Shown here one piece after another: positions 7,195 to 11,708 of a stretch of DNA of 11,708 nucleotides. The notes under the pieces were generated by a model, which made no database searches, was not told the DNA's origin, and worked only from the letters and a program-made list of their open reading frames with translations. The first letter of the stretch is position 1. Every line of letters starts with the position of its first letter. A program made the translations under genes and the position numbers. This DNA comes from Halococcaceae archaeon. GTDB taxonomy: Archaea; Halobacteriota; Halobacteria; Halobacteriales; Halalkalicoccaceae. The stretch covers positions 1-11,708 of the forward strand of contig SKXI01000169.1 of NCBI GenBank assembly GCA_007128515.1, written 5' to 3'.

Positions 7195-7220
7195 GAGATA
7201 AATCGTGGACGAACCACGAT
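7195..7220 (+). promoter_or_regulatory. TATA-like box and 7-bp inverted repeat before the sdhB-like gene
   Basis: GAGATAAAT (7195-7203) is centred about 23 bases upstream of the ATG at 7222. It is overlapped by a perfect inverted repeat, ATCGTGG-ACGAA-CCACGAT (7202-7220), which ends one base before the start codon. This position, covering the expected transcription start, suits a repressor operator or a 5'-end hairpin. Confidence 0.45.
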
Positions 7221-7221
7221 A

Positions 7222-8139
7222 ATGAAGCCATCGGGTAGACGAAGGCGGAATCCTCGGGAGGAGACTGAAACAGGCACCACGTCATCAAACCATCCAAAAG
7301 CGGTCGCGGAGACGTCACCACAGGAGCGCCAACTCGTCGAGAAGGAGGCACGCAAGGAACAGTCCCGAACCCAGCACGCAGGGAACGAACACGAGAAGAC
7401 AGGTACGAACGGAGAGACAGTTCAGCTGAAGGTATTCCGGTACGACCCGGAGGTCGAAGGGAAGCAAGACCCTCGCTTCGACGACTTCCACGTCCCGTTC
7501 TCTCGGGGGATGTCCGTCCTTGATGCACTCATTTATGCCCGCGATCACTACGATTCGAGCCTGACGTTCCGACATTCCTGCCGGCAGGCAATCTGTGGGA
7601 GTGACGCGCTGTTCATCAATGGGCGACAGCGGCTCGGCTGTCAAACCCAGATTGCTGACCTCGATACTCCCGTTCGAGTCGAACCACTACCGCATCAGGA
7701 CGTTGTGAAGGATCTCGTGGTGGATATGGAGGACTTCTATGAGCAGATGGAACGCGTTGAACCGTACTTCCAGCCGGACGACCTCCCCCGGAACGACCTG
7801 GAAGAGCAGCGGCAATCACGGGAAAACCGCGAGAAGGTGAAGATGAGTACACGATGCATCTGGTGTGCCAGTTGTGTCTCGTCTTGTAACATCGCAGCTG
7901 GAGACAACGAGTATCTGGGGCCAGCAGCGATCGTGAAGGGGTACCGGTTCTACATGGACGAACGAGAAGGCGACGAGATTGCTGAACGTCGACTCAATAT
8001 TTTGGAGCAGGAACATGGCGTCTGGCGGTGTCAGACCCAGTTTTCGTGTACGACTGTCTGTCCGAAGGACATCCCGATTACCGAGAAGATTCAGGAGATG
8101 AAACGGGAGGGTGTCAAACGTAACCTGAAATTCTGGTAA
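7222..8139 (+). CDS. sdhB: Orphan succinate dehydrogenase / fumarate reductase iron-sulfur subunit
   Basis: A 305-residue SdhB/FrdB-type protein that carries electrons from the flavin subunit to the quinone site of complex II. All cluster ligands are present. For [2Fe-2S] these are C120, C125, D128 and C140; the Asp is also normal in E. coli SdhB. For [4Fe-4S] they are C212, C215, C218 and C280, and for [3Fe-4S] C222, C270 and C276. The C-terminus KREGVKRNLKFW is as in haloarchaeal SdhB. An N-terminal extension of about 65 residues is Arg-rich at first and then acidic/Gln-rich. The frame is open further up to a GTG at 7069, but that would overlap the divergent zinc-ribbon gene; the ATG at 7222 gives normal length and fits the box A. 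No sdhA, sdhC or sdhD is next to it, and its GC (57% in 7561-7620) is below that of dnaJ. It may be a duplicated or acquired copy. Confidence 0.93.
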   Translation: MKPSGRRRRNPREETETGTTSSNHPKAVAETSPQERQLVEKEARKEQSRTQHAGNEHEKTGTNGETVQLKVFRYDPEVEGKQDPRFDDFHVPFSRGMSVLDALIYARDHYDSSLTFRHSCRQAICGSDALFINGRQRLGCQTQIADLDTPVRVEPLPHQDVVKDLVVDMEDFYEQMERVEPYFQPDDLPRNDLEEQRQSRENREKVKMSTRCIWCASCVSSCNIAAGDNEYLGPAAIVKGYRFYMDEREGDEIAERRLNILEQEHGVWRCQTQFSCTTVCPKDIPITEKIQEMKREGVKRNLKFW

Positions 8140-8176
8140 CAGTCACAGGTTCCGTTCAGAATGACCCGTTCGTCGT

Positions 8177-8293
8177 TCAGTAATCGAAATCGCACTCACT
8201 AATATGTGTTTCGCAGTCGCCGTAGAATTTCCCGCCGACCGTCCAATGCCACCCAAAATCCTCCCTCTTAATTTCGTTGAAGGCGGTGTTCAC
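8177..8293 (-). CDS. Possible small overlapping ORF or frameshifted tail
   Basis: A 38-codon frame starting at a GTG inside the 3' end of the two-helix membrane protein gene and running 91 bases past its stop. The product starts VNTAFNEIKREDFGWHW and ends GDCETHISECDFDY. The acidic composition is haloarchaeal in style. It could be a separate short peptide, or the original C-terminus of the membrane protein after a frameshift. An open frame of this length is not rare by chance, so support is weak. Confidence 0.22.
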   Translation of the reverse strand: MNTAFNEIKREDFGWHWTVGGKFYGDCETHISECDFDY

Positions 8294-8990
8294 GCTCAAT
8301 ATCCTGCAACTGTGGAATCAGCTCAGAATCTCTTGCGACGTGGATGATGTAGCGAGGGACGTCCCGTGTTGTCCGGGCCATAAACGGTTCGCCCCAGAAA
8401 CTCAAGAGCGCGTCCGTCTGTTCGTGTTCCGTCCCCCGAAGGATGAACGAGACATTGTCATCGAGCTCGCGCCAGACGGGTTCCTGTATCGTCTCGGCAC
8501 CCGTACACTCCTGTACTTTCGGTTTGACCTGGGTGTTCCAGCGCTCCCGTTCGCTCTCGTCGAGGACGAACTGGATCGAGGTGACCTCTGGATTTTCGAT
8601 CGGTGGTCGGAGCAGCGCATCGAACAGATCCTGTGGGATGAACATGAGCAGACAGACGTTGAACCAGATCATATCCCCGCGGGCCCCCTGGCCGAACTGC
8701 ATACTTCGTGATCTGAGCTTCCCTGGCCCGATGAGTTCGAGGTCGGGCGTATCCATACCGGCACGAATCTCTTCGACGGTGCGTTCGGTTTGAGTGACGG
8801 ACTCGGTGAGGTGCTCGGTTTCGGATTCACGTCTGAGATGGCTGATGAATAAGAACGCCATGAGAACGAGGGTGATCTGGAGGAGTACGGCTTCGTCCAC
8901 GATGTGCAGGAAATGGAGTACGAGCGCGAGAACCGCTGCTAGAATGCCCGCGACAGCCTCCCATTCGATCTGCTTGATCTGCCATTTCAT
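8268..8990 (-). CDS. Membrane protein with two N-terminal helices, unknown soluble domain
   Basis: A 240-residue protein I do not recognise. Residues 12-31 and 34-50 are two hydrophobic helices separated by a short acidic turn (VDE), so both ends should face the same side, probably the cytoplasm. Residues 51-78 (ESETEHLTESVTQTERTVEEI) look like a coiled coil. Residues ~82-235 form an alpha/beta domain with hydrophobic strands (DMIWFNVCLLMFIPQ, TSIQFVLDE, NVSFILRG, PRYIIHVAR) alternating with helices. This order recalls inactive phospholipase-D-like or sensor domains, but no HKD motif is present. Two-helix anchor plus coiled coil plus sensor-like domain is a layout seen in stress or defence membrane proteins; that is only an analogy. 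A TATA-like CCTATAGCC lies about 34 bases upstream and a GGGGAG 10 bases upstream of the ATG. Confidence 0.8.
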   Translation of the reverse strand: MKWQIKQIEWEAVAGILAAVLALVLHFLHIVDEAVLLQITLVLMAFLFISHLRRESETEHLTESVTQTERTVEEIRAGMDTPDLELIGPGKLRSRSMQFGQGARGDMIWFNVCLLMFIPQDLFDALLRPPIENPEVTSIQFVLDESERERWNTQVKPKVQECTGAETIQEPVWRELDDNVSFILRGTEHEQTDALLSFWGEPFMARTTRDVPRYIIHVARDSELIPQLQDIEREHRLQRN

Positions 8991-9456
8991 GTCGAACGTC
9001 TCCCCGGATGGGAATTCTGGCTATAGGCTCATTACTCTGTGCAGGCACGTAGCGGTGTCCACAGTTGACTATCGTTTGTTCGAACGAGGAGTACTAGACG
9101 ACCGCTTGCAAAGTTTCGCTAACTCAACTTCGGTTAGTACGGAATTCGATGCTCCACCGGCGGTGGAGGGCCACCTTGTGAATAGATGTCGGAGTCGAGT
9201 GATTTTCTTGTACATCGAATTATCTGAGAATCAGTGGTTCATGGATCTCCTGCACTGACCGATCCGACTCCGTAACGATCCACCAACGCCTGGTGCCACA
9301 TTCACGCCGTGTATTCAGCACGAGTCTCTGAAGATCTACGCTGTTTGGTACATTTCTCGGCGGTCAGTACACATCTCTCGTGAGCGGCCGATTATACTCC
9401 TCGTCGTCGGTAACAACGCCTGCCGATGAGGTCTACGATGCCCTCCGAAAGGCCAA
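8991..9456. other. Gene-poor stretch with a 17-bp palindrome
   Basis: No convincing gene. A plus frame of 67 codons (GTG at 9055 to 9258, ending LYIELSENQWFMDLLH) and a minus frame of 48 codons (9069-9215) are open but show no recognisable motif. The first ~40 bases hold the promoter of the two-helix membrane protein. At 9152-9168 is a palindrome, CTCCACCG-G-CGGTGGAG. Base composition is lower in GC than regions with core genes. Confidence 0.5.
9152..9168. repeat. 17-bp palindrome CTCCACCG-G-CGGTGGAG
   Basis: Perfect 8-bp arms around a single central G, in a stretch without a gene. It could be a dimeric-repressor binding site or a hairpin. It lies about 160 bases upstream of the membrane protein's start, beyond its promoter. 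Confidence 0.5.
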
Positions 9457-9675
9457 TCAGCTCTCGCCCACCCTGTAGCGGAGTTCGACGATACCGTTCG
9501 AGTGCTCCGTACTGTCCAGTAACGCGAGTCTGTGCTCTCCAGTGCCGTCTCCGAACACCGAGATCCCGTCGCCGAGCAACAGCGGAACGACAGAAAGCCG
9601 GATCTCGTCGACACGATCCGCGGCGAGAAACGACCCTGCGAACGCCGCCCCGCCAACGAGCCAGACGTGGTCGTA
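9457..9675 (-). pseudogene. C-terminal fragment of a RibD-C/DHFR-like reductase
   Basis: The minus strand encodes 72 residues, starting YDHVWLVGGAAFAGSFLAAD and continuing VDEIRLSVVPLLLGDG...HSNGIVELRYRVGES, then TGA. This is the distinctive second half of RibD-C/dihydrofolate-reductase-like proteins: the VGG glycine turn for NADPH, the segment DEIRLSVVPLLLGDG, and the final GIVELRYRV strand. The frame is closed upstream by two consecutive TAG codons directly before the TAC at 9673-9675, and AT-rich DNA begins there. The matching N-terminus lies at 11185-11313 on the same strand. The residues between (roughly 60-75, by comparison with a family length near 180) are absent. The fragment has no start codon and is a remnant. 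Confidence 0.85.
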
Positions 9676-9683
9676 CTACTATT

Positions 9684-9705
9684 GATGGTATACCGATGTT
9701 ATACC
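9684..9705. repeat. Tandem 11-bp near-repeat at the left end of the insert
   Basis: GATGGTATACC (9684-9694) is followed directly by GATGTTATACC (9695-9705), 10 of 11 bases alike, one helical turn apart. The first copy contains the 8-bp palindrome GGTATACC. Such paired sites can bind a recombinase or regulator, and this pair sits within 10 bases of the point where the reductase reading frame breaks off. Confidence 0.5.
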
Positions 9706-9729
9706 GGACGCTCAATTATCTCACTTTCT

Positions 9730-10821
9730 CTATATTATGTGTAAATAGAATGAAACAGGTGCCCATATCCTATAGAAGCCATATATCATGAACAACAAAC
9801 CGTCTTTCGCGCCATGACATAAGTTCAGGAATACTTTTCTCTTATCAATCACATCATTAGCTAGCCTAATTTGCGAAACATAGAATTGTGCCTCTTCGTG
9901 AAAAGGAAGTCGGACTGCCAAATAATCAGCTAGCGATTCAAAAAACTGATTTTCAATAGTTTCTGCAGGAACGTATACTTCCGGCTCGTGAGTTATGAGG
10001 ATATCTTCAAAGATTGGGGAGAGATAGTCTATCTGATCGACCCAAAACAAAGATGCATTCAAATGCTCTAACTGAGACTGTGCGACTATCGACGCGATAT
10101 TCCCCATATTAGAACCGTTGTATATCTCTGTAGACCGCATAATATCTTCAAATAATTCGATGTTCCGGATAAGTGATGGTTCTATCAAATCCAGAGTTTG
10201 TTGCATATGCGAATTCACCAAATTATCAAATATATATGATGTTGGGAGTATTTGATCGCTCAATAGTGGCGTGAAATAATCCATCTGCATTCCGGCAAGC
10301 CCGGCCCCAGCGAAAGCGAGTTCGCGTGTATTAGACCTCTCCGTCCAAGAAAGTGCATTAGCGATAGAAGTTGATTCCTGCCCTAAAATCCTCAAATAAG
10401 ACTGATAGTTAGTTCCCGGGAACATCGACTTCTTAAAAAATGGGTTTGTCGCTAAATCGCTCGTCATGCGAATTGATGAGTAGAATGAGTAATTTTGAAG
10501 AATACTTTGGGTGCCTGTGTCTCCGAATAACCAGTTGATTTCGGAAAGATCTGGTTGGATAGCTTCTTCAAGAGATGTTCGGTGTTCATTACGTTCGTTA
10601 ACGCGTTCCGCGTCATTAAGCTCCTCTCTAAACGAGTCTAAGTCTGACTCCGCATCCTTTCTGATCAGTTCGGATTCTGTTGGTTCCGGTAGCTCAAAGA
10701 GTTCTTCATGAATCTGAGATTCATCGTTTACTGGTTCGGGGTTCTCGTCGGGTGTTTCACTGGTTTCGTCCGGGGTTTCGGGGGAGGTTTCGGTATCGTT
10801 CGCGGGACCGGGCGACGACAT
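9730..10821 (-). CDS. Unrecognised 363-aa protein, AT-rich gene
   Basis: I do not recognise this protein. Residues 1-50 are a disordered acidic Pro/Thr/Glu region with short repeats (ETPDETSETPDENPEP). Residues 52-90 are highly charged and probably helical. Residues ~92-345 are a folded, mostly helical part with many Asn, Ser, Ile and Phe residues, only one Cys (335), no transmembrane helix of clear strength and no nucleotide-binding motif I can name. The last ~25 residues (FMIYGFYRIWAPVSFYLHII) are hydrophobic and aromatic; the true end may have been cut by the insert boundary. The first 130 bases are GC-richer (58% in 10741-10800) than the body (32% in 10201-10260), pointing to foreign origin. 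Its ATG at 10821 has a box A 27 bases upstream, so it may be expressed. Confidence 0.72.
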   Translation of the reverse strand: MSSPGPANDTETSPETPDETSETPDENPEPVNDESQIHEELFELPEPTESELIRKDAESDLDSFREELNDAERVNERNEHRTSLEEAIQPDLSEINWLFGDTGTQSILQNYSFYSSIRMTSDLATNPFFKKSMFPGTNYQSYLRILGQESTSIANALSWTERSNTRELAFAGAGLAGMQMDYFTPLLSDQILPTSYIFDNLVNSHMQQTLDLIEPSLIRNIELFEDIMRSTEIYNGSNMGNIASIVAQSQLEHLNASLFWVDQIDYLSPIFEDILITHEPEVYVPAETIENQFFESLADYLAVRLPFHEEAQFYVSQIRLANDVIDKRKVFLNLCHGAKDGLLFMIYGFYRIWAPVSFYLHII

Positions 10822-10844
10822 AGAAATTTTTGTCTCCCGATGGG

Positions 10845-10850
10845 TTTAAT
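10845..10850 (-). promoter_or_regulatory. Box A for the 363-aa gene
   Basis: The minus strand reads ATTAAA, centred 27 bases upstream of the ATG at 10821, the spacing of a leaderless archaeal promoter. This argues that the gene is functional and that 10821 is its start. Confidence 0.5.
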
Positions 10851-10879
10851 TGTTCTGTGAGCGGAGTGAAAGTGGTCTG

Positions 10880-10985
10880 AAACGCTTATAAACCAGTTAA
10901 TTGCATCAAAACATGTTCCGGGGATAAGTTTTTAAGTATCAATAAAATTTAATTAAATACTATACGAGACTGTAAAAATAGCTTT
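10880..10985. other. AT-rich intergenic zone
   Basis: This stretch lies upstream of the 363-aa gene and holds several TATA-like elements on both strands (CTTATAAACC at 10886-10895, AAATTTAATTAAATACTATA around 10946-10965). No gene is seen. It may contain a plus-strand promoter for the small frame that starts at 11013. Confidence 0.4.
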
Positions 10986-11012
10986 GTTGTACTGTTCAGC
11001 CACTTATCATGG

Positions 11013-11243
11013 ATGCTCGGTGGCTCCGTAGCAACCGGACTGGTTGAAATGATGCTTATCGACGCGTGCAGCGTGTCGGATGCGATATTCACGGTCGCGG
11101 GACTTGACGTATCGATTGCACTGATTATGTCCCTTGCAGGGCTCGTAGGGGTCGTATACAGTAATCTCTCGGTTTACGGGCGGTCTCAAACGCCTCGTAA
11201 CTCCTCCGTCCTTCGTCCTCGTCGGTACCGTCGAACGCTTTGA
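11013..11243 (+). CDS. Possible small single-helix membrane protein
   Basis: A 76-codon frame starting MLGGSVATGLVEMML with a hydrophobic helix at about residues 33-51 (VSIALIMSLAGLVGVVYSNL). The last ~25 codons run antisense across the N-terminal reductase fragment, so only the first ~55 could be native to the insert. An AT-rich promoter-like zone precedes it. A competing minus frame (11007-11258) covers the same bases. I have no family assignment and confidence is low. Confidence 0.25.
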   Translation: MLGGSVATGLVEMMLIDACSVSDAIFTVAGLDVSIALIMSLAGLVGVVYSNLSVYGRSQTPRNSSVLRPRRYRRTL

Positions 11244-11313
11244 GCCAGGCGACCCCACCCTGCTCGTCCGCGACGAACCCGTCGAGGCTCGCCGCGATGG
11301 AGAGCGTGATCCG
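11185..11313 (-). pseudogene. N-terminal fragment of the same RibD-C/DHFR-like reductase
   Basis: The minus strand encodes RITLSIAASLDGFVAD, then EQGGVAWLKAFDG...SYEAFE. IAASLDGF(V/I)A is the signature first strand and substrate loop of RibD-C/DHFR-like reductases, and GGVAWL and YEAF also fit the family. Homology stops after YEAFE. No start codon exists: the frame runs back through GGA TCC GGC ACG-type codons to a TAA at 11326-11328, where the family would have Met-Lys/Arg-Ile-Thr. The C-terminal part of the same family is at 9457-9675 on the same strand. So this gene lost its start, its middle and its continuity. Confidence 0.85.
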
Positions 11314-11381
11314 TCCGGAGCCCGTTTAGAGAGACGTCCGCCGAGATGGTCTCTCGATCGGTTTCCGTGCGACTCGACCGC

Positions 11382-11708
11382 TCACCTCCGTGCGAGGTAG
11401 AGAAACCCCGTCCCGCAGGAGAGGACCTCCCCGGCGGCGTCGAGCTCCCGTAGATCGCGCTCCCACGCGTCGATCTCGTCGCTCTCGAACGAACCGTCTT
11501 CCTCGAGGGTTCGTCGGTGTACCTCGATACCTCGCTCGACCTGCGCGTCGATCTCGGTGTGGACGTCGGCCCGTGGCACGACCCGCACGTCGGTGAACCC
11601 GGCTTCGGGCAGCAGGGAAGCGAGACGGCTGTCCAGGTACGGGTGGGGCATCGCCGCGACGCGCGCGGCCATCGCGCGACGCATCAGCTCCGGATCCGTC
11701 GCGTTGAG
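11382..11708 (-). CDS. SAM-dependent methyltransferase, C-terminal part, partial
   Basis: The last 108 residues of a protein whose 5' part lies beyond the window edge. The segment LASLLPEAGFTDVRVVPRADVHTEID is the typical 'L..aGF..v.v' element after the SAM-binding core of class I methyltransferases, and the ending EVLSCGTGFLYLARR matches the last beta-strand pair (xFxFxxxxxxxxxxK/R) of UbiE/menaquinone-like members. The SAM-binding GxGxG motif is not in view, so substrate is unknown. High GC and acidic composition show a return to core-type chromosomal DNA. Downstream of its stop lie 65 bases and then the reductase remnant. Confidence 0.78.
   Translation of the reverse strand, partial: LNATDPELMRRAMAARVAAMPHPYLDSRLASLLPEAGFTDVRVVPRADVHTEIDAQVERGIEVHRRTLEEDGSFESDEIDAWERDLRELDAAGEVLSCGTGFLYLARR

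Larger units (their letters stand above)
9676..11184. mobile_element. AT-rich insert splitting the reductase gene, unclassified
   Basis: About 1.5 kb of much lower GC separates the two halves of the reductase gene. By count, 10201-10260 is 32% GC. It carries the 363-aa minus-strand gene and an AT-rich promoter-like zone (10880-10985). No transposase, integrase or terminal inverted repeat is visible. The heptamer GGTCGTA occurs at 9669-9675, exactly at the left break, and again at 11150-11156, near the right one; it could be a target-site duplication but is short enough to be chance. A tandem 11-bp near-repeat sits just inside the left end. I infer foreign DNA; whether it is a mobile element proper is open. 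Confidence 0.45.

Noticed and set aside
7069..7221. N-terminal extension of the sdhB-like protein to a GTG at 7069
   Set aside because: It overlaps the divergent zinc-ribbon gene and its promoter, and would make the protein about 50 residues longer than usual; the ATG at 7222 fits length and box A.
9069..9215. 48-codon minus-strand frame (contains LTEVELAKLCKRS)
   Set aside because: Faintly helix-turn-helix-like but too short and unsupported by a promoter or context.
9055..9258. 67-codon plus-strand frame starting with GTG
   Set aside because: No motif, no promoter at proper distance, and an open frame of this length is expected by chance in this composition.
11007..11258. 83-codon minus-strand frame across the right break of the insert
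   Set aside because: It overlaps the N-terminal reductase fragment in another frame and shows no motif; most likely a chance frame.
1..11708. CRISPR arrays, tRNA or rRNA genes
   Set aside because: No regularly spaced repeats, no cloverleaf-like tRNA sequence and no rRNA segment were seen on either strand.

Overview
The window comes from a halophilic archaeon (class Halobacteria). The core genes are GC-rich and encode very acidic proteins. Promoters are archaeal, with box A (TATA-like) elements about 27 bases upstream of probable leaderless starts. The dnaK...dnaJ neighbourhood and several proteins (a GlcG/HbpS-family protein, a DUF7501-like zinc-finger remnant, a haloarchaeal-type SdhB) also fit this group. 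All family assignments were made by reading motifs; no database search was run.

Region 1 (1-6490) looks like stable chromosome. It holds the 3' end of dnaK (+), a GlcG/HbpS-type gene (+), a dCTP deaminase/dUTPase-fold gene (-), and a large Rieske [2Fe-2S] protein with a long unassigned helical C-terminal part (-). These are followed by a Tat-exported protein with two tandem PPC-like beta domains (-), an Asp-box (BNR) beta-propeller protein (-) and a complete dnaJ (+). DnaK and DnaJ are partner chaperones; the five genes between them show no obvious shared pathway.

Region 2 (6491-9456) has lower GC, is gene-poor and is partly decayed. It contains a small zinc-finger gene that has lost its start codon and gained an internal TAG, a 66-aa zinc-ribbon protein (-), and an orphan succinate dehydrogenase/fumarate reductase iron-sulfur subunit (+) with no sdhA, sdhC or sdhD beside it. 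It also holds a two-helix membrane protein of unknown function (-) and several hundred bases with no convincing gene.

Region 3 (9457-11316) is the most notable part. The two ends of one RibD-C/DHFR-like reductase gene, both on the minus strand, lie about 1.5 kb apart. The C-terminal 72 residues are at 9457-9675 and the N-terminal ~43 residues at 11185-11313. Between them is an AT-rich block with a 363-aa unrecognised protein and a possible small membrane protein. I read this as a reductase gene destroyed by insertion of foreign DNA, with loss of its middle part.

Region 4 (11317-11708) returns to GC-rich DNA and holds the C-terminal part of a SAM-dependent methyltransferase (-), cut by the window edge.
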